Counted from the first letter of the stretch, positions 30,890 to 44,760 are shown. The stretch is 64,000 nt of DNA from Semisulcospira habei (GCA_036245525.1 BTPG01000005.1:205804030-205868029), one strand, 5' to 3'. Program-made: numbers and translations. Notes: generated from the letters alone by a model not told the origin.

Positions 30890-31377
30890 ACTAAGAACAT
30901 TTGTAAAGAGGATATTGCCAGCGTTTACTCCTTAACTGCCTGGATGAGGTCGTTTTAACTGCAAGAGGCAAAGATCCTCATGAGCCCCCGCAGTTGTTCG
31001 TGAGGATCTATATGCATTTAGCTTGCTGACACCTCGTTTATTCATGTTCCTTGGACGACTCGGTTGTTTTTTGTGGGTTTTTTTTTTTCTTTGGTGTACG
31101 CTGAACTAACAAAGATTTGCAAACACAGCCTGCGTCCGCTGGCTATGACAACGGGGCTAACACATTCTGCCTCAGGACCGACACCCCCAGATTCTGAAGC
31201 TGCCCTTTGGGGGACTCAGTGTATCACAATTCTAGAGACAGATCGATCATGATAGTTCAAGCGTGGTGCCAGAATAGCCTGGCTTGGCGCCTATGGGCGC
31301 CAAGCTATTCTAGCACCACCCTTGAACTATCATGCTCCATCCATGTCTTGCTGTGGTGTGTCGGGGCTGAATGAGCC
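30890..31377 (+). repeat. paralogous repeat block b with family 1 MITE
   Basis: The order GAATATTGCCAGC, hairpin family 3 (30962-31018), ATGTTCCTTGGACGACTCGG, then a family 1 MITE (31157-31377) is the same as at 33480-33990. The MITE has lost clear TTAA ends (CTAA/CCTA). Confidence 0.7.
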
Positions 31378-31547
31378 TATCAGACCCTAACACATGTAGT
31401 GGAAGCAGTACTCGGAACTGAGTTTCCTCTTCTCGTTGACTAGTCACGGTATGTATCTCAACTAGAATCGGACGTGACGTCACATCAGTGAGAGCAAAGA
31501 AGACAGGGGAAGTGGAAATAAAATGTCAGGTCTTATGATTATAGTTA

Positions 31548-31599
31548 GTCAGTCAGTCAGTCAGTCAGTCAGTTAGTTAGTTAGTTAGTTAGTTCAGTA

Positions 31600-31657
<58 letters not shown>
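31548..31657. repeat. (AGTC)n/(AGTT)n microsatellite
   Basis: Tetranucleotide array adjoining the minus-strand SINE-D remnant that follows. Confidence 0.95.
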
Positions 31658-31658
<1 letters not shown>

Positions 31659-31760
31659 GTGGTTTAACGCCGAGCAGGCGATGGACGCTATCTCACGGCG
31701 GGACTATGGTAAAAGTCTGGTCAGCCTAATGCAGAGAGAGGTCTTAACACATGATGTAAA
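31658..31760 (-). repeat. SINE-D 3' remnant
   Basis: The reverse complement reads ...CGCCTGCTCGGCGTTAAAC followed by the (CTAA)n tail formed by the array at 31548-31657. The same GCCTGCTCGGCGTTAA occurs at 37727-37748. Confidence 0.55.
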
Positions 31761-31946
31761 TACAGTTTAAAAGTATTCTTAGCTAAAAGATCACACAACT
31801 AAATCGTACATGTCTACAGACTTTGGAAGTTCATAAGAACGATCATATTTATATAGACTACAGAGACTTAAATTTTGTAAAACAAATTGGCTTCTTTTAA
31901 TAAGCTGAAGATTTTGTCCGGGGGAACGTCCCGAAACAAAATCTTA

Positions 31947-32182
31947 ATAATACCGGTTATTATATAGTGGCTTTTTCACAATTCTGCGAATCGGCTCAAA
32001 GCGCCGCGAACTGCACAAAACACGCACGCTCACGTGGCACACACGCATTCACTCTGAAGACAGACACAGTACAAGACAAACACAGGACATTCACGTGGTG
32101 CGAAGGGTCAGTTCAGCTACTGAGGTTTCGGAAATTTTGATCGCTTGTATTTGAAATTTATAAAGTGGCCTGAAACCGGTAC
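31947..32182 (-). repeat. SINE-C copy, 5' truncated
   Basis: Continuous from an AATAATA tail through GCGCCGCGAACTGCAC and CACGTGGTGCGAAGG to GGCCTGAAACCGGTACCAAA. It serves as reference for the interrupted copy at 22066-23146. Confidence 0.75.
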
Positions 32183-33117
32183 CAAATCTTCAAGGAGTCT
32201 GCTGTATTGTGTTTCCGCCTGATATCGATTAGGTAAGCACATGATGTCAAGACGTTCTTCATCGAAAACGGCTTGTCGCAGGCGAAGCACCACGGGCGTT
32301 CCTCTCCTTTCAATAAGAAGAAATGTGTGACATAAATATAGCCAATAATATGAGGTCGAACAAGGACAGTCTCCTCACGGCGGCTGCCGCAGCGATGAGA
32401 TAGACTGTAGGACACTTTAGAAAGAGGTTCAAGGAGCCTGTTCGCCTCTTCCTTGTCCCACTCACGAGCTTTATAGGCACCTATGGCCGGTATAAAATCA
32501 CGAAAAATAGTCTCTGCCTCACAGGTACGATCACTTCAGGCACTGCTGACCGCAGAATCCACGATTCTGTTGCCTTCAATGCCCACATGACCGTGAACTC
32601 AGATGAAAATGATATCATAGTAATCTAATATGAGATCTGCATCCTGATCTGTACTAGGGGCGGGTGCTCAGTTCCTGTACCCTTCAGAGCCTGAAGGGTA
32701 GACTGACAAGGAATCAGACCATATTAAAAAGTTCTTCTCACTGCTTGGTACGCATGTTTAAGAGCAAGCAGAATTGTGGTCTAGAAGACGGCGTTTAAAA
32801 GGTTGTCGGGGATGGCGAGAGGAGACTGCAGCTAAAAAGATAGACAGTAGTTGATTAGGCTCTGTTGCTACACAATGAGTGGGGCAGATTTTTCTTGTGG
32901 GCAGTTAAATCAAATAGCACATCTGGGACAGGAAGAGTCCCGGGGGGGGGGGGGGGGGTGTTGGAATACTGTAAAGACTCAGAAATGTGGTCCAGGTCAA
33001 TTCCAGCTGCCTGTAAATGTGGTTGAACACAGATGGACAATGGACGGACAGCCTTGAGGTGGGATTCACATGCCTCAAGATATTGAGGCCTGAAAATACA
33101 GTTATATGCAGGATTGT
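32183..33117 (-). mobile_element. I-type LINE fragment with RNase H
   Basis: On the - strand: the RT-RNase H linker (about 33130-32860) reads IDLDHISESLQYSN and PVPDVLFDLTAHKK. RNase H traces (32790-32530) include LALKHAYQAVRR and GHVGIEGNRIVD. A terminal CCHC-like segment (about 32300-32200) has EERPWCFACDKPFS and KNVLTSCAYL. Several stops and shifts. RNase H after RT places it with I-type LINEs. Confidence 0.7.
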
Positions 33118-33129
33118 CTATATACGTGT

Positions 33130-33530
33130 AGTCTATAGCCAAGCTTTTTTAGCACGACCCTAGAACTATCATTGTCGATCCGTCTCCTGTAGTACAAAGT
33201 GTGTCAGGGCAGAATGGGTTAAATGAGTGTTGAAGTTATTCATGCTTGTATTGACACCTTTGTTATGTCTTGAAACTTTTGTTTTTGTATTGAGAAATGT
33301 GTGTAGTAACTAATATGCATGATGAAAACTCTGTGTTACATTGTTACAATATACTGAACTATTTCAAGAGCATATACTTATATTGTCAGCTGTTTTATCG
33401 TCATACTTTATTTACTTTCTACTTAAAATGTTGTGTTAAACATTTTCTGCAGAATAATGTTCATGTTCATAAAGAGAATATTGCCAGCTACTATCCCTTA
33501 ACTGCCTGGATTAGGTCGTTTAACTGCAAG
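33130..33530 (+). repeat. paralogous repeat block a', starting with half a family 1 MITE
   Basis: Half MITE 33130-33222, ending in GAATGGGTTAA, then the same sequence as 27950-28385, joined directly to block b-like sequence (hairpin family 3 at 33521-33578). Confidence 0.7.
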
Positions 33531-33629
33531 AGGCAAAGATCCTCATGAGCCACCGCAGTCGTTCATGAGGATCTATATGTATTTAGCTTGCAAGTGACCC
33601 CTCTTTTATCTGTGTTCCTTGGACGACTC

Positions 33630-33630
<1 letters not shown>

Positions 33631-33710
<80 letters not shown>
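33631..33710. repeat. (GT)n microsatellite and poly-G
   Basis: About 40 GT units followed by G-rich sequence to 33740, at the same place within the block where 31070-31090 has poly-T. Confidence 0.95.
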
Positions 33711-33713
<3 letters not shown>

Positions 33714-33795
33714 CGCGGGGGGGGGGGGGGGGAGGGGGGGGCACTAAACTAACAAGATTTGGAAACACGATCTGCGGCCGTTGGCAATGACGGGA

Positions 33796-33990
33796 TTAAC
33801 ACATTCTGACCCAGGACCGACACCCCCAAATGTTGAAGTTGCCCTTGTGGACTGTATCACAAATCTAGAGTAGATCGAGAATGATAGTTGAAGGGTAGTG
33901 CCAGAATAGCTTGGCGCCTATGGGCGCCAAGCTATTATGTCTAGCACTTCCCTTGAATTATTATGCTCGATCCATGTTTAACTGTGGTGT
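33796..33990. mobile_element. family 1 MITE, right end lost
   Basis: TTAA at 33796-33799, CACATTCTGACCC end, hairpin with GCCAGAATAGCTTGGCGCCT. The 3' end is replaced by GT/GCGT repeats. Confidence 0.7.
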
Positions 33991-34029
33991 GCGTTTGTGT
34001 GTGTGCGTGCGTGCGTGCGTGTGTGTGCG

Positions 34030-34212
34030 CGCGCGTGTAAGTGGACTGTTATGCAAGATAATAGATAAACCTATACCACAACCTGCGTAAACATGCGCAA
34101 AATCAACAGTCCACTTCCGCGCGTGCATGAGCGCGCGCGTGGAAGTGGGCTGTTGTACAAGATGATAGATAAACCAATACCACAACCTGCGTATACATCC
34201 ACATAATCTAAG
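34030..34212. repeat. two-copy ~107-bp tandem repeat
   Basis: AGTGGACTGTTATGCAAGAT...ATACCACAACCTGCGTA is repeated with GCGC-rich joins; the second copy is shorter. Confidence 0.75.
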
Positions 34213-34356
34213 GCACCGTACCAATTTGAAGAGAGAAAAAAAGTCGATTATGAGGTTAAAGCCCTTTCAAGAAGTCGTTGTATAAATGAATTAAATGGTG
34301 CCTGACCTCCCTTATACGCAAAAATAAAACACTCTTCGGTGGATAAAATGCTCGCT

Positions 34357-34568
34357 TTTACACATTTTACCCCAGGACCGAAATCCCCAAATTTTGAAGT
34401 TGCCCTCTAAAGGACTATTACAATTCTAGAGACATATCGAATATGATAGTTCAAGGGTGGTGCCAGAATAGCTTGGCGCCAATAGGCGCCAATCTATTCT
34501 GGCACCACCCTTGAACTATTATGCTCGATCCATGTCTTGCTGTGGTGTTTCGGGGCTGAATGAGTTGA
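34357..34568. mobile_element. family 1 MITE
   Basis: Ends CACATTTTACCCC / GGGGCTGAATGAG with TTTA/TTGA outside, and a long hairpin (ATAGTTCAAGGGTGGTGCCA and complement). It lies about 420 bp upstream of the Toll-like receptor relic. Confidence 0.75.
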
Positions 34569-34992
34569 AGGCGTCTGGTTAGGGCGTGAGTCAGTCAGGA
34601 ATTACGTCGTTAGAAAACAGATTCACTGTGCTCAGTCTTGACCAGAGCTGATAACAATCGATCTCATCAGACCTCAGCGATTGGCTGGATTTTGTCATGT
34701 GATATGGACTGCTGTATGTCGGGAAGAGGTGAGCGGCTTTACCCGACAAACGGTCACGGAGCATGTTACGGCCGAAAGGCAGTAACTGACGATGACTAAT
34801 GATGGGTTGATATATATTTATTTAGCTGCCAAATTCAACCAGAAGTCTTTGGTGTAAATATAAAATCGTCGAATATGCTGAGACTGTGACGGAAAAAATA
34901 AAGGACTGGTATCTGCTGTAAAAGGAACAAAGAACGGAAACTATGGGCGAAATTGTGCTCTGAAACATCTTTTCAAAGAGCACTAAACAGTT

Positions 34993-37488
34993 GTGACAGG
35001 TCTGCTGTCTTTGGCACAAAGACCAGGTAGTCCCGTGTGTGTGTGTGTGGTTCATTCAACGTCGGGTGTGTGTGTGACTGTACTCGTGCTGTCAGTGTGG
35101 CTGGTCCATGGTGTAGCTTGCGAGGACGTTCATCGTTCCCGCCCGTTACACACACACCTCACTACGGAGACGGTTCATAATGAGTTTTACGATAACCCCT
35201 GTTACTACTTACCAAATCGAATCGACACAAAATATACTCTGTGTGGTGAGGGTCACTGTCGATGTAAAGATGACATGGCTGACTGTTCTCGTCACTACGG
35301 CAAACTAACTTACGTCCCGGCACTTCTGCATGGTGTGTACAAACTGGGTTTTGTCCTGAATCAACTAAGGGCCATCAAACATGACGACTTCTTCTGCAAT
35401 GTCACAGACATCGTTGTTCTCGATCTTCGTTATAACAACTTGTCATAATAATAATAATAATAATGAGTATTTATATAGCGCTTAATCTTACTCAAAAGCT
35501 CTAAGCGCTTTACAATCTGTACACAAAAATAAAAATACAATGACATATACACATAACAAACAAAGCACAATGCCCGAACACACAACTTTTACAATAAACT
35601 AAACAACAATACATACATAATAATTTATATTCTAATTAACATTCAGTCTAAACAATCATAAACAAACAGTCATACATTAGTCCAGGCGCTTTCCGCACAA
35701 TGGTGAATCTGAGAGAAGTGTGGCTGTACAATAACAACCTGACCTACACTACACTGACCCCTGTGTTGTCACAGACCACACTCAAACTACTGGATATTGG
35801 ATTCAACCCCCTGGGGTCACTACCTGACGGGCTGTTCCGCACCTACCCACTACCTAGCCTGGACACACTGTGTTTGCGTAATGTAGAGATGGTCTATCTT
35901 AATATGTGGGTCTTTACGCCGCTTCCAAAGCTGAAACACTTGGACCTTTCTCTCAACCGCCTGTGTCGTAAAACGTTGATTCCTGCATTTTTACCGCAGC
36001 TGAATGCAATGTTTTTGCACCTAAATGCTTTCCAACTTTTCCCGGAAACCTGTAACGAGTCTGGAGCCTTCATGCCAAACCTGACGTTCTTGGATCTGTC
36101 TGTGAATATTATAATGACGCTTCCGTCGGCATCAGTTTGCTTACCACGCCTAGAAACGTTCGTTTGCTTGTCTTGTATGACAACAAACTTTCCGACCGGT
36201 GCATTTGGTCAACAGTCGTTTCCGTCACTGAAACATATTTTTTTTCAGCAACGGCGTTCTTAGACAAATAAAATCAACCATACAGGAGTACGCCTTTAAT
36301 AATACCAAACTTAACCTTATATTGCTGTTTAACAGTGGGTTCGACTTTTCTAGCGATTCCATCCATCCAGACTGTTTTGCTGGCTGTCCCAATCTCCAGG
36401 GTCTGAGCTTGACTGGTAATGACCTCAGCAGAGTCAGCGTGCACAAATTTAAGCGCTTGCTGAAGCTCCCCTCTCTGTCTGAACTGACTTTGTCGTCCAC
36501 GAACCTTGGTCGTGTCAGTGCAGAGATTTTCACAAACCTTCCAAACTTAGTCACGCTTTATCTGGATTCAAACAAGCTGACTGACGTAGCGGACGGTGAC
36601 TTTAACATTTTAGAACACTAGTTTTTGGATTTGTCTTCCAATCAGATTTCTGGTGTCAGGGAAACTACCTTCAGCCAAGCCACACGTCAACGTCAGCAAC
36701 ATTTGGACCTTGGTGACAATCCTTTCGAGTGTGACTGTGATCTGAGATGGTTCCAATACTGGCTCACCACTCAACCCGCTCTTTTCAACTTCTGCAACGA
36801 GAGACGCCATTCAAGTGCAACATACGCCTGTTACAATCTGGTCAACACCACAGTCCAGTCCTTCTACGTGGCCGACCAAGCCTGTTTGTGGAGTCCAGCC
36901 GTGTCCAAGTTTATCATTGCCACTGTTATCCTGTTGATCTTGCCACTGATTGCGGGCTCTGTATTCTACCGCTACCGCTGGCACATCCGCCTGGTGCTGT
37001 ACGAGGCGGTCCGGGGCCGTGGGGACAGATGACGCCGTCTGCAGGAGCAGGACTTCCGATACGACGTCTTCGTGTCCTACGACCATCAAGACCTGGACTG
37101 GGTGCGTGAGCACTTGATGCCGGAACTGGAGGAGAGGCTGCAGCTGAAGCTGTGCATACACTCACGTGACTTTACGCTGGGCGTTCCCATCGTGGAGAAC
37201 ATTGAAGAGAGCGTGCAGACCAGCAAGAAAATCATGATGCTGTTCTCCAAGAATTTCGCAGACAGCCCCTGGTGTCAGTTCGAGCTACAGCTGTGTTTCA
37301 CTCACGTGCTGGAACATGGTGACGCGCTGCTCGTGGTTCTGTTGGAGGATATCCCGTCACGTGACTTAACGCCCGCCATGATGGCGGTGATGAAAACCGT
37401 GACGTACATTGAGTGGGGCGACGAACCCGACGCGACAGCCTCGTTCTGGGGCCGTATCCGGCTGGCACTGAATGAAATCCTCGAATGA
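34993..37488 (+). pseudogene. Toll-like receptor pseudogene (LRR-TM-TIR)
   Basis: Would be a membrane pattern receptor signalling through its TIR domain. In order: a hydrophobic leader (VCVTVLVLSVWLVHGVAC), LRRs such as LKHLDLSLNRLC and LVTLYLDSNKLTDV, an LRR C-terminal cap (NPFECDCDLRWFQYWL), a TM segment near 36907-36970 (FIIATVILLILPLIAG) and a TIR domain (37060-37470) with box 1 YDVFVSYD, box 2 RDFTLGVPIVENIEES and box 3 FW. Damage: an antisense LINE tail at 35448-35674 with GTCATA duplicated, a frame change at the T8 run 36238-36245, stops TAG 36619-36621 and TGA 37030-37032, and no in-frame ATG (TAA at 34984). Without the LINE the frame rejoins exactly as NNLS-YISPGAFRTMVNL. Otherwise it is one exon. 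Confidence 0.9.
35448..35674 (-). mobile_element. LINE 3' UTR insertion in the Toll-like receptor
   Basis: The reverse complement matches the 3' UTR at about 4060-4290, including the (ATT)n tail, here as TAATAATAATAA next to the left target copy. GTCATA occurs at 35442-35447 and 35669-35674. The net 227 bp (75 codons plus 2) accounts exactly for the frame difference across the insertion. Confidence 0.85.
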
Positions 37489-37599
37489 TATGATCTGGTG
37501 ATAGTGCGTCGTTTCCAGTGCAGCCATGTTTTTCCATGTCATCTTCCAGAGAGAGAGGTCCTTCGCTTTGACCATGCAAATAACTGTTACACGCATGTT

Positions 37600-37672
37600 C
37601 TAGTCTGTGGTTTTAGACCGTACAGAGCTGTAGACAGTGAGATCAAACGTCACATACCAGCACGGATATAAG
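37600..37672. repeat. hairpin family 7 remnant
   Basis: TAGTCTGTGGTTTTAGACCG and GATCAAACGTCACATACCAG form a weak palindrome like 17033-17099. Confidence 0.35.
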
Positions 37673-37689
37673 TATACGTACTGACTAAA

Positions 37690-37830
37690 TACTGTGGTTC
37701 TCTAGCGAGGAGGCCGTGAGATAGCCTCAGCCGCCTGCTCGGCGTTAACTCATTCGAGACTCATTCGGCGAATCGCCGTGTATCCGTAGGCGGCACGTCT
37801 CGAATGAGTTAAACCCCAAATAACAGCGAG
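37690..37830 (+). repeat. SINE-D 3' end split by a MITE
   Basis: GCCTGCTCGGCG ends at TTAA 37744-37747 and resumes after the hairpin element as TTAAACCCCAAATAAC, a typical SINE 3' end of the GTTAAACCCC type. Confidence 0.6.
37744..37813. mobile_element. short TTAA hairpin element inside a SINE
   Basis: TTAA on each side, then CTCATTCGAGAC / GTCTCGAATGAG inverted ends. It is a relative of 220-298, sharing GGCGAATCGCCG and GTATCCGTA. Confidence 0.75.
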
Positions 37831-37861
37831 TAAAGTGGGTCTACTTCCCAATAGGCAAACG

Positions 37862-37942
37862 GCTCAATCTGTCTCTAGAATCGCCATACAGACCTTCAGA
37901 GCAACTTCAAAATTTGGGGATTTCGATCACAGGGCTGAATAT
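37862..37942. mobile_element. family 1 MITE, 3' half
   Basis: CTCTAGAATCGCCATACAG through AACTTCAAAATTTGGGGATT to GGGCTGAATATTGTAA, matching the right part of other copies. Confidence 0.5.
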
Positions 37943-38096
37943 TGTAATAATAATAATTCACAATAATAATCATAATAGTATTGTTGTTGTGGTTGTTGTT
38001 GTTTTTGTCGTCGTTTGCTGTTGTCATAAGACTTCCATCGTACATAAAACTCTGTCCTAGTCATGCCATCGCTCACGTTCCACTCTACACCCTCAG

Positions 38097-38285
38097 GTTT
38101 TCTCTCGACTGGCGACGTATACGGTTGCCCTGGCAACCTGGGTCTTCAAGACCAGCTCCAGGCCCTCAGATGGGTCAACGCCACCATCGCCAGTTTCCAT
38201 GGCAACTCCGGTGACGTCACCATCTTTGGCGAAAGCGCCGGCAGCAGCAGCGTGTCTCTGTTGAGACTGTCGCCTTTGTCTCGAG
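38097..38285 (+). CDS. carboxylesterase/cholinesterase-like exon (nucleophile elbow)
   Basis: 189 nt between acceptor CACCCTCAG and donor GAG|GTAGTT, phase 1 at both ends. It reads [20 protein letters not shown] then [20 protein letters not shown] and [25 protein letters not shown] is the serine nucleophile elbow, and GNLGLQDQ...LRWV the standard block before it in type-B carboxylesterases. The next exon in the family order is at 50512, beyond a 12.2-kb intron. Upstream exons are not in the window between the TLR relic and here. Whether the locus is active is open; see the second exon. Confidence 0.88.
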
Positions 38286-38298
38286 GTAGTTAGAATTT

Positions 38299-38494
38299 AG
38301 TAACCCATTCGGAAATGATACCTTACAACTGGATCTGGATCAGCCATGATAGGTCATGATGATGGGCGCCAAGCTATTTTGACACTACCCTTGAACTATC
38401 ATTATTATGGTTGATACGGTCTCCTGAACGGTAATGTAGTTTCAGATGACAACTTCTAAATAAGGAATTTCGATCATAGAGCTAAATGTGTTAA
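38299..38494. mobile_element. family 1 MITE, shortened hairpin
   Basis: Begins GTAACCCATTC and ends at TTAA 38491-38494. The left hairpin arm is partly deleted. It starts 14 bp after the esterase donor. Confidence 0.6.
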
Positions 38495-38784
38495 CTACAT
38501 GAGCTAAATACGCTGTTAAGCAGTTTTTTTTTTTTTAATGACTCGTTGACATGGAGTTAGTGAATGGACTGGTTGCTTGGCTAGTTGGTTGATTCGTTGG
38601 TGAGTTAGTGGGTGGATTAGCTATTTGTTCGCTTACTTTATTGGTTGTTTCACTTTTTGATGGGTTGCTTGGTTGGTTGTTGGACTTCTATGCCAAACCG
38701 CTCATAATTATAACAACTTAAGACTGGTTACAACAGAGGGCATACTTGGTTATCAAAACAATGTAGTCACAGATCATTGTGAAT

Positions 38785-38835
38785 CCAGACCAAAAAGGCG
38801 ACTGCCAAGCGTGTAAAATGCAGAAGAAATAAACC
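38785..38835 (-). repeat. hairpin family 4 fragment (reversed)
   Basis: GACCAAAAAGGCGACTGCCA and AACCCAACGAAGAA match the complement of the family 4 flank and arm. Confidence 0.5.
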
Positions 38836-39184
38836 CAACGAAGAATTTTTTTGTAAATGATAATAAAACAAGATGGGATGAACCATAACCCACAAAGTCC
38901 CTTCTGATGTTGATATAATATCTCCTTTTGAACAAGTCTCGCAGATGTGCCAATGCGCCATAGTGAAACTCTATTAGGGGCGCGCGCAGTGCATACGCGT
39001 CATTGGTTTGTCAAACGTCATTTGTCATGACGTTTTGTTTTTTTGTTTTCACGTAATTTTATATTTAACGTGATTTGACTGAGTTTCGCTTTCGCTTCAA
39101 GACTTGAGAAAATGGTGACAAAACTAGAATTTCACGGTACAATTTCAGTCTTGCTATGAATTGTGTGAAAGCAGGTTGATATGA

Positions 39185-39475
39185 TCAGCGCCGGATCAAT
39201 CAGTTTTCAAGGGGGAGGGGGGGTGCCCAACGACAATGTAAAAACTGTACACTGTTGTAATTGTGACGGTACAGTGGAATGAGGGGAGAGGGGGCCGGGA
39301 GAGGTAGGGGCTGCAATAACATTAAAGCACCCCCCCCCCCCTCCTCAGTTCTCGGACCATGTTGTGGACTGGAAGTGAATTATTTTTTTAAGCCGGAGGG
39401 GGGAGGGGGGAGGTGCTGTAGTACCAAAGCAACCACCCCCCCCCCCCCTTCCATCCCTGCCCTGGATCAGACCCA
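39185..39475. mobile_element. hAT-like MITE inside element E
   Basis: The other copy of element E (2390-2450) lacks this block. Its edges carry GCGCCGGATCAATC and CCTGCCCTGGATCAG, resembling the CAGGGGCGGATC ends at 51188-51603, and the inside has poly-C runs of the same kind. Confidence 0.45.
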
Positions 39476-39561
39476 GATGATATACTAAGTACACCTGCAT
39501 ACTCTTCTGAAAGCGCGTCGTGTGTGTATGTGTGCCTGCGTGCATGCCCGCGCTCCAAACA

Positions 39562-39625
39562 TCAAGAGGCATAGATGTTCATGCGCCCTCCGGGCACATG
39601 AGGATCTGTGCCTCTTGGAGATGCA
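39562..39625. repeat. hairpin family 3 copy
   Basis: CAAGAGGCATAGATGTTCATG pairs with CATGAGGATCTGTGCCTCTTG, at the same place in element E as 2288-2350. Confidence 0.7.
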
Positions 39626-39628
39626 CGC

Positions 39629-39673
<45 letters not shown>

Positions 39674-39849
39674 ACGTCATATTTAGAGTATGTCTGCGTG
39701 GTGACGGAGTTGCCTCTTTTACGTCGCCGCCAATGTCTGACTTTCTCCAGATTTCAAGTTAGTTTCTGAAAAGACTTAATTTTTACTGAAGAAGTTGAAA
39801 GAGTACAAAGCTGGCAAACGAACTCATCCAATGTCTTTCTCCAAACTAG

Positions 39850-40030
39850 CTATATCGGGTCACCTGAATGTTCTTCTGAAAGCGCGACGGTGTGTGTGTG
39901 CGTGTGCGTGTTAGTGTGTGCATGCGCGAGCGCTCCAAACATCTCCAAAAGACTTTAGATCCTCATGATCTCCGGGCGCATGAGGTTCTATGCCTCTTGG
40001 AGATGCGCGCATATCTGTGAGAGCGAGAGA
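39850..40030 (+). repeat. second partial copy of element E with hairpin family 3
   Basis: GGTCACCTGAATGTTCTTCTG to TGCCTCTTGGAGATGCGCGC repeats 39490-39630, including the palindrome at 39942-40008. Confidence 0.65.
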
Positions 40031-40235
40031 GAGAGGAATGAAATGAAATGAAACTTTACTTTCCAAGGATAAAAGAATAGGTGCGCAGACCTGTTTTCAT
40101 TCTTGTCCTTGCTGCACACTACAAAACAAAATAACGTACATAAAATTACTCTCTTACCCACACCGGCACACACGCGCTGCCGTGTGCAATTGCCGCGCGC
40201 AAAGGTTTGTGCCAGATTAACTTGTAGACGAGAAA

Positions 40236-43066
<2,831 letters not shown>

Positions 43067-43089
43067 TGTATGAGAGAGAGAGGGAGAGA

Positions 43090-43745
43090 GAGCGGCGCGC
43101 GCTAGAGAAAATTACGTCATATTTAGAGTATTATATCAATGTCTTCGTGGTGACGGAGTTGCCTCTTTTACGTCACCGCCACCGTCTCACTAGGAGTCGA
43201 GATTTTTTACTGTTTTAATTCTTTTCTGAAAAGAATTATTTTTTACTAAAGAAGTTGAAAGGATACAAAGCTGGCTAACAAACGCATCCAATGTCTTTCT
43301 CCAAACTAGCTGTATCCAAAAGTTCAAGTAAATATGACACAAATTACGGACTCTAATCTGGGTCAACCGACTTCCTATAAACGGTTGTTTATATCTTCAA
43401 TGAGACATTCAGTTACAATATGCTCGGAGGCTCTCTTAGACACCCCTTTAAGAGAGTATTTCGCCACGTTTCAAGCATGTATGTACAGAAATATCTGAGA
43501 TTCTCTTGTTTACATACATACGCACACACACACACACACACACAGATACATACATACGCACATACGACGCTTCGCGCCAAATGTACGTTCAGCAGCGAGG
43601 TTACCGTAACTAGACATGACGTAATTTTTATCTTGTTACTTCAGTTGTGAGAGGTTTAGGCCTGCCCGCCTTTGACATCATGGACAAGCTATTAAATTCG
43701 CCCCACCCGTCCTAAAAAGTCCCTTCTATAAATAGAAGGGACTTA
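43090..43745 (+). mobile_element. element E, right block
   Basis: Continues the inverted 2225-1205 sequence (TTACGTCATATTTAGAGTAT, then TCCAATGTCTTTCTCC) to the end AGTCCCTTCTATAAATAGAAGG. It lacks the SINE-B of the other copy. The gypsy element begins 3-8 bp beyond. Confidence 0.7.
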
Positions 43746-43752
43746 AAAATAG

Positions 43753-44638
43753 TGTTACGTGGTAGAATCGTAGTCGTAGTATAATAACCACATCAGATGC
43801 ACACAGGTAAGGTTCTTTTCAGATAAACCTCATTCAGCTGCAATCCGTCACACGTGGCTTAAGGATGTAGACAATACTGGAGTAACAGTTCCAACAATAT
43901 TTTAATTCAGCGATGCGATATCCACACAGTGCAATTCCAAATGCACAAACTGATACAAAGTCTTTTCTGCAATGTCCACACTGGCAACTCAAAACTTCTC
44001 ATATGCAGCGTCTCACACAATGTACACCCTCTACGGGCCACGTACCTACGATAAACTGCATCTCTCTACACTGACAATTGCAAGACAATGTTCACACGTG
44101 CTTTTCTAGGAACAACTTTATAATATAGCAAAACACCTTCCAGAACAATCCAAGAAAATCATTCAACGCAACCAATCAAAATAATCTACGTAACCGGAAC
44201 TCAAAAAAAATATTAACACAAAACGAACTTTCCAGAGAACTACAATAGGCTACCAGCTCCGAATCCTTAGTAAAATGACATCTCACAAAAGTATATGGCA
44301 AACTAGTCGGAAAATTCGAGAACATTTACGATCCTTCATAACACACAAAAAAAACGGCTGACGGCTTCACGCGCACAGTAAACAAATTGTTGCGAGGTGT
44401 CACTAATTTACCGACGTCACACATACGAGGACGCTAGACAGTGCGACCTTTCTAGAACGTTCTGAACTAAACGTATAAATGAAGTGAACCCCGCTCTGCG
44501 CGACCGAAAGAAATCTTACTAAAAATGTACGTGAATAATAACCATGATAGCTCAAATAAATATCAGATCGTTTCCTACGATTAACACATGCATACTCTCA
44601 CAGGATAACACAACCACAATCGTAACATTACCCCCCTC
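43753..44638 (-). repeat. 3' LTR of the gypsy element (886 bp)
   Basis: Clearly the same sequence as 49507-50405 with scattered substitutions and a ~22-bp indel near 44255 (absent here). Confidence 0.92.
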
Positions 44639-44640
44639 TT

Positions 44641-44652
44641 TAGAATGAAATT
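44641..44652 (-). other. polypurine tract
   Basis: AAAGAGGGGGG on the - strand immediately before the 3' LTR, the usual plus-strand primer position. Confidence 0.7.
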
Positions 44653-44760
44653 TCACAAAAATTTCTTTTCAAATAAAAAAATATGGTTGTGGCTGTGTTA
44701 ATCTACACCGAACCTTAAACAAATATAATTTCACATCAAAATAATCATCTCACAGTTCCT

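Larger units (their letters stand above)
38888..39840 (+). mobile_element. element E, left block
   Basis: Begins ACAAAGTCCCTTCTGATG, the complement of the 2764-2776 end, and follows the inverted 2776-1980 sequence. It is interrupted by a G/C-rich insertion at 39185-39475 and by a GA microsatellite at 39635-39670. Confidence 0.65.

Noticed and set aside
34993..35000. Translation start of the Toll-like receptor at 34993
   Set aside because: The codon is GTG, and an in-frame TAA lies at 34984-34986. No ATG precedes the leader, so the start is lost or lies in an unseen exon.
36747..37165. Overlapping frames of 79-120 codons on both strands over the TLR transmembrane/TIR junction
   Set aside because: Shadows of the GC-rich receptor coding sequence in other frames, with no own motif.
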